Shown piece by piece: positions 47,588 through 59,628 of a stretch of 64,000 bases of DNA. The DNA comes from Begonia masoniana (Eukaryota; Streptophyta; Magnoliopsida; Cucurbitales; Begoniaceae): positions 25,814,383-25,878,382 of the forward strand of contig CM039502.1 in NCBI GenBank assembly GCA_022432975.1, in the 5' to 3' direction. A model generated the notes under the pieces. It saw only the letters and a list, made by a program, of their open reading frames with translations. It searched no databases and had not been told where the DNA came from. A program made the position numbers and the translations under genes. Each line of letters opens with the position of its first letter. Position 1 is the stretch's first letter.

Positions 47588-48140
47588 GTGATTTTGAACA
47601 AGGTGAGAACGTTGTTCTTTCACCCGAGGAATGAGTTGACTGAAAACGAATGCCGTGGAAGTGTGCTGTGCAGTCGGTGCGAACACGACCCATGGGAGCA
47701 TAGGTTATGTATTTTGAGGGTTATGGGTTATGCGGGCTGATGGGTGATGATAATGTAGATTGAATTGTATAGAAAATCTTTTTAGGATGCTTGGTGTCTG
47801 GATAGGTTATAAAACGTTGTTTTGATGTATTTTGAGGATTTAATTAGCTTCCGCTATATATGAATGAATATTGATGAATAGATTGATGTTTTGATGAAAT
47901 AGGTCTGATATTGATGTACGAATTAGGCTTTAATGAATTAGAGATGGATTTTGATGAAGTGGGGAAATGTATGAGGAATGAGTGAGGTTATGAGTGTTTG
48001 TGTGTTGAAGTGTATGTATGAGTTGTGTTGTGTGTAGAGAGAAGAAAAGAAAAGAAAAAGGGAGGGAAAATGGGGTAGCCGATCGAATGCCAAAAAGAAG
48101 GTGTTCGAACATAGAATTCTCTAGAAAACAAGAGAGTTTC

Positions 48141-48173
48141 CCGATCGTTCGCCAGCAAGGGGCGAACGATCGG
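48141..48173. repeat. Perfect 13-bp inverted repeat in LTR4
   Basis: CCGATCGTTCGCC and GGCGAACGATCGG are separated by 7 bases. A looser relative, GATCGATCGCC...GGCAATCGTTCGG, lies just downstream (about 48248-48280). Confidence 0.85.
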
Positions 48174-48349
48174 CTCGTGAAGGCTACGTTCTGGAGCAAT
48201 ACCAGAATGGCGAAAACAACTCTCTGGACAAAATCCTGAGAGCTAGCGGATCGATCGCCAGAAACGGGCAATCGTTCGGGTAATGGGTGATACAGGGATG
48301 GAAATTGTATAAGTCTCGGTTAAGTATTATGGCAGAGAAACATCGACCA

Positions 48350-48591
48350 AAGTTGTCGTCCAAAGTTGTGGGCGATAACATCGACCAAATAGTAAGTGTT
48401 CGGGTGTTAAGTTTTATTTAAGAGTTCGGTCGATAACGTCGACCGATTAGTCAACGATTTGGTTGAAGGTATTTAGTAAGGAGTTCGGTTGACCACATCG
48501 ACCATTTCAAGGACAAGTTTGGTTGATAACGTCGACCATTTTAGCGAAAGATGTTCGGTCGATGACGTCAACTAATTAACAAAAGGTGTTC
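48350..48591 (+). repeat. GTCGACC tandem tract of LTR4
   Basis: Degenerate units of about 45-60 bp contain TTCGGTCGATAACGTCGACC or close variants, ending at the element 2 insertion. Confidence 0.75.
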
Positions 48592-48721
48592 TGTAATGAC
48601 CCCAGTTGGAGTCGCCACGTAATTCATAACTCAACCTCTTGATCGATTGGTTCTTACTTCATGCACCTTGTTCATTATTAGTGTTTTATATATATATTTT
48701 TTTTAAACATCACATAATCTG

Positions 48722-49060
48722 GATCTACAGATGGAGTCATAGACTCACATCGACCGATGGTCACGTGCCCGCCACGCGACACTTCTATTTCCAAACATCT
48801 CTTAAACTGCATCTGCCGATAGAGTCACAGACTCACATCGACCGATGGTCACGTGCCCACCACGCGACACTTCTATTTCCAAACATCTCTTAAACTGCAT
48901 CTGCCGATAGAGTCATAGACTCACATCGACCGATGGTTACGTGCCCGCCACGTGACACTCCTATTTCCAAACATCTCTTAAACAACATCTGCCGATAGAG
49001 TCATAGACTCACATCGACCGATGGAAACACATCTACCGATCACCATATGACAACACAACA
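48722..49060 (-). repeat. 88-bp tandem repeat with CACGTG core, element 2 left LTR
   Basis: Three full units and a partial one of CTGCCGATAGAGTCACAGAC, then TCACATCGACCGATGGTCAC, then GTGCCCGCCACGCGACAC. CACGTG is intact in the first two units; the third reads TACGTG. The right LTR has the same array at about 55600-55900. Confidence 0.9.
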
Positions 49061-49550
49061 CTTACATCATCCGGTATTTGAGATACACAGCATCTACCGA
49101 TAGACATGTGCACTCCGCGTGCTCTTTTAAGACATCTTCCGATAGAGGATATCTATCGGTTGATGCAAACTCATACATCTTCCGATAGAGTACAGCTATC
49201 GGTGGACATAGATATGTACAGACTCCTAACTTCATTGACTAATCACCCTTATAAATGAAAATCAGAGACTCATCCAGAATACATATAGCGGAAGACTTAA
49301 CAACAGATCATTTAACAATTCTCATAATCATTCCCAGATTCAGTAGTCAACCAGACAATTTCAAAACTCAATGTTATAAAATAAACTCATCCTGCTTAAA
49401 CTACCATATTCTTAATCATAATAAAATCATAGAGCATTAACCAGGGGTCTCAATCACCATCCAGCCACAGAATTGCACCCTGATCACCTTCCAGCAACCA
49501 GACTTAGACATCATCATTAGCTTTGGAATCCTCACCTGATATCTCGTCAC

Positions 49551-50162
49551 CTACTTCATAAGGTTTAAACTATAAGCCTAATGCTTAGTAAGGGATGCAA
49601 TACTAACATGTATACGTGAATGCATAGTTGCAAGAAAATCATGTTCATGTTCGTTTCATGCTCTTTTATTGTTCTTATTCGTGTTCTTGTTCATCACTTT
49701 CATCATATGGATTAAGAGAGGATTTGTGCCATAAAGGGGGGATGACAGTGCAAGTGTACATAGTCCCTTTCGGGCCGTATTCATGGTCCTTCTCTTTGGA
49801 CACTGACATACGCCAAACCGTCCCCAACCCTCACTTAATCTGGTTGCATAAGTTTCATATTCGTTGTCATATCTTATTCATGGGAAAAACATGCTCATAA
49901 AACATTTTCATATGCTTGAGAAGTAAATCATGATGCATGACATGGATGCTCTTGAATCATCAGACTATAGAAAGTATCATACCAGAACAGTCGACTTCGT
50001 AGACTCTACCAAAACATCACATAACAGAACCCTCAAGATCCATAAATCATCCAAATACGAGAAATCTTACTAACATAGAACAAACATCAGACAACTGAAA
50101 CAAACTTAATATCCTTGTGATGTAGGGCCCTATTGGCCGGAAGTCTTAATACATTTACTTAC
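49551..50162 (-). other. Predicted intron in element 2 left LTR
   Basis: In the minus sense the donor ACCAG|GTAAGTAAAT starts at 50162 and the acceptor ATGAAGTAG|GTGA ends at 49551 (612 nt). Confidence 0.4.
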
Positions 50163-50848
50163 CTGGTGTCCTCTGTAAATGGAATACTCCTTTCAAATCT
50201 TCTTAACCTGAATCATTTCACATTACCAAGTTAAAAATAAAATCCTAATAATGCTAACCAAAAATCATCCTAATGCTTATCCTACTTGTATTTTCTATAT
50301 TCATCAGCCGAGTACCTTGTGTGCGTGGATTAAATTTCTACAATATAAATAATTAGATTCAGCCCAGTGACTAATCGCATACGGCTATCTAAATTTCCAG
50401 AATCAACTCAGAAATGCCTTTACTAAACGCATAATAGAAATGATTCTATTATTACTCTGCCATCAAAGGATCTGAAACCTCGGGTTCTAACTAAAAACAA
50501 AGCTCAAATAGATAACCCGTAACTACATTGTTCGAGTCTTGCCTAGGGCGTGGATCGTCAGAAAAGAGACTTAATAGACTGTCACCGAAAGGAGCTATAA
50601 CTAGCTGAGAGAGAGAGCTCTAGAGAATGGATAAATCGCCGAGAGTAAATGTGTCGGTTACAGTGAGGTTTAATTGGTGTTTAAGGTTTCCTACTTATAC
50701 CAGATAAGTTCCTCCTTAATTACAATTCTGCCACTACAATAGAAATCCAATAAACTTTGGCATATAATTATTAAATAAAGGGTCAAATAAAGAGGTGACC
50801 GTTAATTTTGTTAAGAAAATCACCTGACTGAGAATGTCGGGTGTTACA

Positions 50849-50861
50849 TCCACCCCTCCTT
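50849..50861 (-). other. Element 2 polypurine tract
   Basis: AAGGAGGGGTGGA in the minus sense, immediately next to the 3' LTR. Confidence 0.8.
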
Positions 50862-50889
50862 AAACAAAATTTTCGTCCCCGAAAATTGA

Positions 50890-51408
50890 TCAAACGAAGA
50901 GCTCCGGATATTTGTCCAACATATCTTGCTGTCGTTCCCATGTGGCTTCTTCAACTACATGGTTTGTCCATAAGACCTTAACCAAAGGAATTTTCTTATT
51001 CCTCAGAGTCTTTACTGCAGACTCCAAAATTTGCACTGGCTTCTCTTCATACGTTAATGTTGGCTCAATTTCGACATCCATTCGCTTAACAACTTGCGTA
51101 GGATCCCGTATGCATTTTCTCAACATGGACACATGAAAAACATTGTGAACCTTCTCTAGTGAAAGAGGCAATTGCAGTCTATAAGCTATGCTGCCGATCC
51201 TTTCCAAGACAGGGAATGGTCCAACGAATCGCGGATTAAGCTTTCCCTTCTTGCCAAATCTAAGTACTCCCTTAAATGGTGAAATCTTTAAAAATACTTC
51301 ATCTCCGACGGAGAACACAAGATTTCTTCTCCTTTGGTCTGCATAACTTTTCTGTCGGCCTTGTGCAGTAATCATTCTTCTCCTAATAATGGCAATCTTA
51401 TCAGACAT
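50890..51408 (-). pseudogene. Element 2 integrase C-terminus and chromodomain-like tail
   Basis: 172 residues. VFLKISPFKGVLRFGKKGK and HNVFHVSMLRKCIRDP are followed by the tail ILESAVKTLRNKKIPLVKVLW and HVVEEATWERQQD. A TAG at 51409-51411 separates it from the preceding piece, at a Gln position in elements 1 and 3. Confidence 0.85.
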
Positions 51409-51714
51409 CTATTGCAAGATCTCGGGACCTAGGAGTTTTGCTTTACCGACCTCATCCCAATACAAAGGTGACCTGCACTTTCTGCCATAAAGTGCCTCAT
51501 AAGGTGCCATACCAATAGTGGACTGGTAACTATTGTTGTAGGAAAACTCAATCAAGGGCAGGTATCGACTCCACGCTGACTGAAACTCTAACACACAAGC
51601 CCTTAACATATCTTCAAGTATCTGAATAGTCCTCTCAGATTGACCATCGGTTTGAGGGTGAAAAGCAGTGCTGAAGGATAACTTTGTTCCTAATGCGCCT
51701 ACAAACTTTGCCAA
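51409..51714 (-). pseudogene. Element 2 integrase core, distal part
   Basis: 101 residues carrying [19 protein letters not shown] (catalytic Glu) and GMAPYEALYGRKCRSPLYWD. It is in a different frame from the upstream piece, so an indel lies near 51699-51720 after RFTSRFWQ. Confidence 0.85.
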
Positions 51715-52835
51715 AATCTTGAGGTGAAACGAGGATCACGATCGGAGACAATAGATAAGGGAATCCCATGCAATCTGATAATTTCTTGAATGTACAGGTT
51801 AGCAAGCTGGTCCATTGAAAAGGTCATTCTTACTGGCATAAAATGTGCTGACTTTGTCATTCTGTCTACCACAACCCAAATACTATCATGTCCTTTGATT
51901 GTCTTTGGTAATCCTACTACAAAATCCATGGCAATGTTTTCCCACTTCCATTCAGGGATCGTTAAGGGTTGAAGAGTACCTCCTGGGCGTTGGTGTTCTG
52001 CTTTAACTTGTTGGCAAATCAAGCATGACTCTACAAACTTGGCCACATCCCTCTTTAAGTTTGGCCACCAATAATGTAGCTTCAAGTCCCGATACATCTT
52101 GGTGCTACCAGGATGCACAGAAAAGGAAGAAGAATGAGCTTCAGCCAAGATCAACTCACGCAACTCCTTAACATTCGGAACGTACCATCGATTCCTAAAT
52201 TTCAAAATACCATCATTAGAGAGGCTGAACTCAGAGGAGGCGTCCTTTAACTTACTCATCATACTGTTACTCTCCTTTGAATCCATCCGCTGTGCCTCTT
52301 TGATCTTATCCAAAATGGTTGGTTGAATGGTTAGAGTAGCAAGTAGGCTCGACAACTCATGAACTAACTCCAATTCAAATTTTTGAACTTCCTGCCTCAA
52401 AGGTACTGATATGGTCGATACTGAGGGCTGCATTGTCTTTGACATTCTGCTTAATGCATCAGCCACAGCATTGGCCTTACCCGGGTGGTATTTAATTTCG
52501 AAGTCATAGTCCTTAACAAACTCCAACCAACGTCTTTGTCTCATGTTTAATTCCTTTTGGGTGAAAAGGTACTTCAGGCTCTTGTGGTCTGAAAACACAT
52601 CACACTGCCGACCATACAGGTAGTGCCTCCAAATCTTCAATGCAAACATAACAGCAGCTAATTCCAAATCGTGAGTGGGGTAGTTCTGCTCATAATTTTT
52701 CAGCTGCCTAGAGGCATACGCTACAACCTTACCATCTTGCATCAAAACACACCCCAGACCAATCTTTGATGCATCACAGTAAACACTAAACCTCCCTTCT
52801 TCGGTTGGAAGAGTCAAAAGCGGGGCTGTTGTCAA
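51699..52835 (-). pseudogene. Element 2 RNase H and integrase N-terminal part
   Basis: 378 residues. RNase H begins with [20 protein letters not shown], then [21 protein letters not shown] and [11 protein letters not shown]. The integrase zinc site is [12 protein letters not shown]...CLICQQ. The first two catalytic Asp residues lie in AMDFVVGLP and [11 protein letters not shown]. The frame then runs out of phase. Confidence 0.88.
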
Positions 52836-52877
52836 CTTCAGTTTAAGTGTCTGGAAGCCATCTTCACAAGTTTCAGT

Positions 52878-55328
52878 CTAAGAGTACTTGGTGTCCTTCA
52901 TTGTCAAATTAGTTAAAGGCTTAGCTATCATCGAAAATCTTTTAATAAACTTCCTATAATAGCCTGCCAAACTAAGAAAACTACGGACTTCACTGGCATT
53001 TCTTGGCTGTGGCCAATCCTTAACAGCTTGAATCTTGGTTGGATCTACTGATATGCCCTCAGCAGAGATGACATGGCCTAAAAAGTTAACCTTATCCAGC
53101 CAGAACTCACACTTGGACAACTTGGCATAAAGTTGTTGCTGTTTCAGGGTTGTCAAAACTATTCTTAAGTGTTCTTCGTGGTCAGCTTCAGTCCGTGAGT
53201 ATATAAGAATATCATCTATGAATACAATCACATACTTGTCCAAATATTCACTAAACACTCGGTTCATCAAATCCATAAAAGCTGCAGGTGCATTGGTTAA
53301 TCCAAACGACATCACAAGAAATTCATAATGTCTATAACGGGTCCTAAAAGCAGTCTTAGGTACATCTTCCTCCTTAACCTTCAGTTGGTAGTACCCCGAA
53401 CGCAAGTCAATCTTTGAAAACACCTTAGCTCCTTGTAATTGGTCAAACAAGTCGTCAATTCGAGGCAATGGGTACTTATTCTTAATTGTCAACTTGTTCA
53501 GTTCTCGGTAATCTATGCACATCCTCAGGGAACCATCTTTCTTTTTAACGAATAACACAGGTGCACCCCAGGGAGAACTACTAGAGCGTATAAATCCCTT
53601 GTCTACTAATTTCTGTAGTTGGACTTTTAATTCCTTCAGCTCAACAGGTGCCATGCGATAAGGGTTCTTAGATACGGGTAATGCCTTGGGATATGTATCA
53701 ATTACAAACTCTATTTCTCTATCAGGTGGTAATCCTAGCAAATCGTCCAAAAATGCCTCAGGGAACTCTCGGACAATAGGAATATCTTGTAGTTCTATCT
53801 TATTCTTCACCCGAACATCCATTATACTAGCTAGGTAACTCTCACAGCCGTCTTTCAATATCCGTTGAGTCTCTAGTGAGGATATAATCGGTATTTTACT
53901 TATCTTTGGGATAACTTGAAAGGTATACCGATCTCCACTCGGGGGTCTGAATTCAACCAAACCAGACCTACAACTTATCGTGGCATGATGTCTGAATAAC
54001 CAATCCATTCCCAGTATAACTTCATACCCCTCCATGTCAATTACTATTAATTCTTCATATAACTCCTTATCTCCTAAGGACACAATATCACCTCTCAATA
54101 TCTGCTCAGAATACAAGGACTTTCCTGATGGTAACATCACACTATACGGCCTATCAGCTGGTAAGTATTCTAACTTATGTTTACACGCAAATAAGGTTGC
54201 AATAAATGAGTATGTGGCTCCCGTGTCAATAAGTGTATAAGCAGAAATACCACAGATCATAATTGTACCTGTTATGACCGTATGCTGCATGGTATCTTCA
54301 TCTTCCATCATAGCAAAAACTCGGGGCATTACTCTTGCTCGATTTAGATCAGGTGGCATGGGGCAGTCTTTGACTATATGTCCAACTTTATCACATCTGA
54401 AGCAACGGCCAGAATGCAACTTGCATTCGCCATGGTGGTTCTTCTGGCAGTTGGAGCATAAAGGGGCTAATGGTCGTTTTCCTTTCCCTTGGTCATCATT
54501 TGGATTGAAGGGTCTCTTTATACCTTGTTGTTGTTGTTGTGGTCCCCTGTTCTGTTGCGGTTGCCATCCTTTGTTCTGACGTGGTGGCGGCTGAGTTTCC
54601 TTCGTGAACTTCCTTGGCTGCTCACGCTGTGCATATGCTGTCATCTCAGCCTCTTCCAGTTCCAAAGTCTTAGCCGTCACTTCACCATAAGGTACATTGT
54701 GTATTCCAGCAGTTTTTACTCTATTATACAAACTCGGCTTCAGTCCTTGAACGAATTGGTAAATCCTGTCCTCATCATCCTCGACCAAACGGGGAGCAAA
54801 CCGTGATAAAGCATCAAACTTGCATATGTAATCCGTCACAGAGCCAGTTTGTTGCAAATTCATGAACTCCTTCTTCTTATTGGCCCGAACAGTCCTATTG
54901 AAGTACTTGTCAAAGAAGGCAATCTTAAACATTTCCCAGGTCATAGCTCCTGCATTAGCGGTGCTCTGGATTGAATCCCACCAATGTCTTGCACTCAATT
55001 CCAAATGGAAGACAGCATATGTGACCTTATCCCCTTCGTCAACCTTTGCATACTTAAACATATCCTCCATCTTTCGAATCCATTCCTCAGCATAAATAGG
55101 ATCCGAAACATGTCCATTAAACACCGGGGGTCGAAGCCGGTGGAAACGCTCACCCCCATGATCGTGAGTTGCATTAGTACTGGAGTTGCCTTGTTCCTCT
55201 CTAGTGGTCACAAGCTGTTCTATTTGGTGTGATTGACGATTAACTAATTCTGTCAGCTGAACGATAGTGTTACTATCCACATTGTCTTCTCTCTGTTGAC
55301 CTCTCACCATTTTGGGATTCCTAAACAA
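52878..55328 (-). pseudogene. Element 2 gag, protease and reverse transcriptase
   Basis: 816 residues, the longest open stretch in the element. The gag capsid-like region is about residues 95-205. The linker is Gln-rich, and the zinc knuckle [15 protein letters not shown] is at about 307-320. The protease active site [10 protein letters not shown] is near 366. RT runs from about 540, with [12 protein letters not shown] and the catalytic [13 protein letters not shown] near 697. It stops at a TAG (52878-52880) at a position where sister elements have Trp. The Met at 55328 is probably the gag start; a second Met (MVRGQQRE) lies 6 codons on. Confidence 0.9.
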
Positions 55329-55455
55329 TAATCATAACATATCTTAACTTAATGACATTGCTAAAATCATAAACACTTACAGTTGCTGGAGTGTACTCAG
55401 GTGGCAATCTTTGCTGGGAGGCAGTTTGCAGAATCGATTTTAGAACCCAGTTTTT

Positions 55456-55467
55456 GCTTTGATACCA
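55456..55467 (-). other. Element 2 primer-binding site
   Basis: TGGTATCAAAGC in the minus sense matches the initiator-Met site with one change (A for G). It lies 4 bases from the 5' LTR. Confidence 0.85.
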
Positions 55468-55471
55468 TAAT

Positions 55472-56331
55472 TGTAACGACCCTAGTTGGAGTCGCCACGT
55501 AATTCATAACTCCACCTCTTGATCGATTGGTTCTACTTCATTCACCTTGTTCATTATTAGTGTTTTTTATATATATTTTTTTAAACATCACATAATGTGC
55601 ATCTACCGATAGAGTCATAGACTCACATCGACCGATGGTCATGTGCCCGCCACGCGACACTTTTATTTTCAAACATCTCTTAAACTGCATCTGCCGATAG
55701 AGTCACAGACTCACATCGACCGATGGTCACGTGCCCGCCACGCGACATTTCTATTTCCAAACATCTCTTAAACTGCATCTGCCGATAGAGTCACAGACTC
55801 ACATCGACCGATGGTCACGTGCCCGCCACGCGACACTCCTATTTCCAAACATCTCTTAAACTGCATCTGCTGATAGAGTCATAGACTCACATCGACCGAT
55901 GGTAACACATCTACCGATCACCATATGACAACACAACACTTACATCATCCGGTATTTAAGATACACAGCATCTACCGATAGACATGTGCACTCCGCGTGC
56001 TCTTTTAAGACATCTTCCGATAGAAGATATCTATCGGTTGATGCAAACTCATACATCTTCCGATAGAGTACAGCTATCGGTGGACATAGATATGTACAGA
56101 CTCCTAACTTCATTGACTAATCACCCTTATAAATGAAAATCAGAGACTCATCAAGAATACATATAGCGGAAGACTTAACAACATATCATTTAACAATTCT
56201 CATAATCATTCCCAGATTCAGTAGTCAACCAGACAACTTCAAAACTCAATGTTATAAAATAAACTCATCCTGCTTAAACTACCATATTCTTAATCATAAT
56301 AAAATCATAGAGCATTAACCAGGGGTCTCAA
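55472..56331 (-). repeat. Element 2 right LTR, first 860 bases
   Basis: TGTAACGACCCT... aligns closely with the left LTR from 48592 up to the phrase CAGGGGTCTCAA. There element 3 begins, whereas the left LTR continues TCACCATCC at 49455. Confidence 0.93.
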
Positions 56332-56774
56332 TGTAACGCCCCGAGTTTTCTGAACCCAGTTTGTTACTCGTAAACTCGGATATTACTAAAAGGAAAAAAA
56401 AAACTTGGACAGAAATTTAAACTTCCTTCGAAATTCAAATTTTAACGTTTGATAAAACATGAAAACCTGCAGCGGAAATCTTTGAGCAAAATAGAGTTGA
56501 GCAAAACTATGTAACAGTGTTTGAATGATCACATAAAATATTAAGAAAATAATTCAACCGGAAGGGATGAAAGTTTAGGCGTGAAATACTTGAAATCTAT
56601 GAAAGTCAAACACATCATCCGAAGAACGAAGTCAACCGGAAGGAACTGACGTAGAAAACAGAAGGCTTTTCCCTGATAACAAAACGACAAAGTTTCGACT
56701 ACATCATCCGGTCACAAAACGACAAAGTTTCGGCTACATCATCCGGTCGCAAAACGACAAGATACATCCTACAT

Positions 56775-57000
56775 CTACCAGTGACGTCAGCAGGATGATT
56801 TCCTCATCCGATCGACTTTACTCTATATCCATCGGTGACGTCAGCCGGATAATTTCCTCATCCGATCGACTTTACTCTATATCCACCGGTGACGTCAGCC
56901 GGATGATTTCCTCATCTGATCGACTTTACTCTATAACCACCGGTGACGTCAGCCGGATGATTTCCTCATCTGATCGACTTTACTCTATAACCACCGGCCG
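56775..57000 (-). repeat. 54-bp tandem repeat with TGACGTCA core, element 3 left LTR
   Basis: Four units of CCACCGGTGACGTCAGCCGG, then ATGATTTCCTCATCCGATCG, then ACTTTACTCTATAT. All four carry GGTGACGTCAGC or a one-base variant. The same array lies at 63655-63890 in the right LTR. Confidence 0.92.
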
Positions 57001-57413
57001 CAAAACGATAAAAGTACTACTTATATCTTCCGATAGACGACAGAACAACAACTCAACTACTCCATGCTACGCAAACACAACTCTAATTACAGAAATGAAA
57101 TTACTCACGTTACTGAAATCATTCAAATACCATTCTAACAAATGCATTACTTAAAACAACCCAGCAAGTGCCATCGTGAAATCTCAGCAGAATACCATTA
57201 TCAGAAAAATTCAAAACATTTTCAAAACATTGAAACAACTACTGTCATGAGGACTCAACCTATTCAAATCAAAACGTTGTCAACTTCACCTTTACTCCAA
57301 CAGACATCAGTTAAACTGCCTCATCAAATACCAGGTTCGTGGCATGAGTGTGCTCCCCCAACCAGCCTATCCTTCAAAGAACTCAGAAGGCTCACCTGCT
57401 GTAACTTCTCCAC

Positions 57414-57998
57414 CTACATCACAAAACTCATCTATTAGCCTAATGCTAAGTAAGTAAAGCAGTAATGGAATGAAATGCTGAAACATAAATTCCTAAATAT
57501 GCAATTTCTACTTTCTCATCTTAGTTGCATTCACATACGTTCATAAGCTGATCTGATCCCTCGGTTCCCTTGGGAAGTGAATCAATTTTCCCAAGGTCAT
57601 ACATCCTCTACTCGATTAAGGGGCGGATTAGTTCCCTTAATAGCTGAACTGATCCCTCTGTTCCCTTGGGAGTGGGATCAATTCTCCCAATGTCATACAT
57701 CCTCTACTCGATTAAGGGGCGGATTAGTTCCCTTAATAGCTGAACTGATCCCTCTGTTCCCTTGGGAGTGGGATCAATTCTCCCAATGTCATACATCCTC
57801 TACTCGATTAAGGGGCAGATTAGTTCCCTTAATAGTTTGTCTGTCACATACAGTTCATACTTCACTATTCTTACATGGAAATTCATTTTCGTAGTCTTTC
57901 AAAAAAAACATGATGCGTGACATACAAAATCATTCTCAATATGCATAACCCTACTGTTTTGTGATGTAGGCCCGAAGGGACATGCATACTTTACTTAC
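57414..57998 (-). other. Predicted intron in element 3 left LTR
   Basis: In the minus sense the donor ACCAG|GTAAGTAAAG starts at 57998 and the acceptor GTGATGTAG|GTGG ends at 57414 (585 nt). The 96-bp repeats (about 57548-57840) lie inside it. Confidence 0.4.
57548..57840 (-). repeat. 96-bp tandem repeat, about 3 units
   Basis: Units contain CTGATCCCTCTGTTCCCTTG, CATACATCCTCTACTCGATT and AAGGGGCGGATTAGTTCCC. A 105-codon open frame across it is a product of the repeat. Confidence 0.9.
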
Positions 57999-58537
57999 CT
58001 GGTCTCCTGGAAATCGTTCGGTTTCAACTACTCTGGAAACCCTGCTCACCTAGCATCATAAGCAAAAATACCGATTAGATCACCACTAACCTTATCCTAA
58101 ATCGTTCTGAAACCTAAGGGGCTTGTTTGAAATCTCTAATCATCATACACTCTCGGCTCAGTACTAAAATCGAACTCAACTCACTCGCAGTATTATCAAA
58201 ATACGCGCATTACACTATCTCTGTTATCTAGCCACTAAAACCTCGAGAAATAAAATGAAAAACTCACCTAGTTTGAGGAATGAGGATCGGAGAGGGAAAT
58301 CGCCTGGAGCTCTGCTGTGCTTGAGCTGAATACCGAGAAGGAAAATGAGGGAAACAGTGGCAGCTAAACCTCATTAAACCCTTCATTAAATACGTTATCC
58401 ATTTATAAAATTGCTAATTATCCTTTTGTCCTTACATAGTTATTAACTAACCTAATCACTTTCTCCCTCAATTCTTCCATAAAATTAACACATTATAATT
58501 GGCAATTAAATTTGGTTTAATAGAGCCGGGTGCTACA

Positions 58538-58550
58538 ATTTACCCTCCTT
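58538..58550 (-). other. Element 3 polypurine tract
   Basis: AAGGAGGGTAAAT in the minus sense, next to the 3' LTR. Confidence 0.75.
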
Positions 58551-58572
58551 AAAAGAATTTTGTCCTCAAAAT

Positions 58573-59616
58573 TTAGTACCTGAATAATTCCGGATATTGG
58601 TCCATCATGTCTTGCTGGCACTCCCAAGTTGTCTCCTCAATATTCTGGTTGTGCCATAAGACCTTTACCAGTGGAACTTCTTTGTTGCGTAATACCTTCA
58701 CTGTATAATTTAAGATTCTTACTGGTTTCTCCTCAAATGCAAGAGTAGGAAGGACTTCGATACTCTGCTGTTCTATAATCTGTGAAGGATCTCTAACACA
58801 TTTCTTTAGCATGGAAACATGAAACACATTATGAATTCCCTCCAGAGAGGCTGGTAACTGAAGTTGATATGCTGACTTCCCAATTCTCTTCACGATTTGA
58901 AAAGGTCCAATATATCTGGGGTTCAACTTGCCTCTTTTCCCAAATCTCACAACTCCTTTGAAAGGCGACACCTTAAGGAAAACCTCATTACCGACATCAA
59001 ATTCTAATTCTCTTCGTTTTTTGTCTGCATAGCTTTTCTGCCGGCTTTGAGCTGTTAAGATCCTCTGTCGGATAAGAGCAATCTTTTCCACTGTCTGCTG
59101 CACAATGTCAGGACCAATCAACTGTGCTTCTCCAACTTCATCCCAATATAATGGAGATCTGCACTTATGCCCGTATAATGCCTCGTATGATGCCATGCCT
59201 ATTGTTGCTTGAAAACTGTTATTAAAAGAGAATTCAATCAATGGTATATACTTACTCCAAGAACCCTGAAATTCCAGCACACATGCACGAAGCATATCCT
59301 CCAACGTTTGGATAGTTCTCTCGGATTGTCCATCAGTTTGAGGATGAAAGGCTGTGCTAAAACTAAGCTGTGTTCCCATAGCCTTGTGCATACATTTCCA
59401 AAACTTAGATGTAAATCTGGAGTCTCGGTCTGAAACTATGGTGCTTGGAACTCCATGCAGTCTAACAACCTCGTGCACATACAACTCAGCCAATTGATCC
59501 ATCGAGTATGTTATCTTTATTGGTAGAAAGTGAGCTGGTTTGGTTAAACGATCAACTACTACCCAAATTGCATCGTGACCTTTTGTTGTTCTAGGTAATC
59601 CTATAACAAAATCCAT
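58573..59616 (-). pseudogene. Element 3 integrase core, C-terminus and chromodomain-like tail
   Basis: 347 residues in the gag-pol frame. MDFVIGLPRTTKGHDAIWVV carries the first catalytic Asp, TIVSDRDSRFTSKFW the second, and [13 protein letters not shown] the Glu. Then follow VFLKVSPFKGVVRFGKRGK and the tail ILNYTVKVLRNKEVPLVKVLW with NIEETTWECQQDM. A TGA at 59629-59631 lies just upstream, where elements 1 and 2 have Trp (PEWKWE). Confidence 0.88.
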
Positions 59617-59628
59617 AGTTATTTGTTC

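Larger units (their letters stand above)
46151..48591 (+). mobile_element. LTR4: Tekay-like LTR, cut by element 2
   Basis: Begins TTTAACACCCGG (TG to TT change of the usual TGTAACACCCGG) directly after the copia integrase remnant. It carries the splice-site-like CAG|GTAAGTC (46840) and TGTAG|GTG (47587), the CTTACTGAGC motif near 47549, a 62-bp tandem array and GTCGACC repeats (about 48350-48580). The plus strand is sense. It is interrupted at 48592 by element 2, so its right end should lie outside the window. Confidence 0.65.
48592..50848 (-). repeat. Element 2 left LTR (3' LTR in sense)
   Basis: On the plus strand, TGTAATGACCCC ... CGGGTGTTACA, 2257 bp. It contains an 88-bp tandem repeat with G-box cores (48722-49020). 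Confidence 0.92.
48592..56331 (-). mobile_element. Element 2: Tekay-like chromovirus, right LTR split by element 3
   Basis: Left LTR 48592-50848, gag-pol on the minus strand, and the first 860 bases of the right LTR (55472-56331), which is then cut by element 3. A purine tract adjoins the left LTR (50849-50861) and the primer site lies at 55456-55467. TGTTC (48587-48591) precedes the left end; its second copy should lie beyond the window. The gag-pol frame has one frameshift and two stops. Host sequence is LTR4. Confidence 0.92.
56332..58537 (-). repeat. Element 3 left LTR (3' LTR in sense)
   Basis: On the plus strand, TGTAACGCCCCGAG ... CCGGGTGCTACA, 2206 bp. Confidence 0.92.

Noticed and set aside
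57577..57894. 105-codon open frame in element 3 LTR
   Set aside because: It is a product of the 96-bp tandem repeat.
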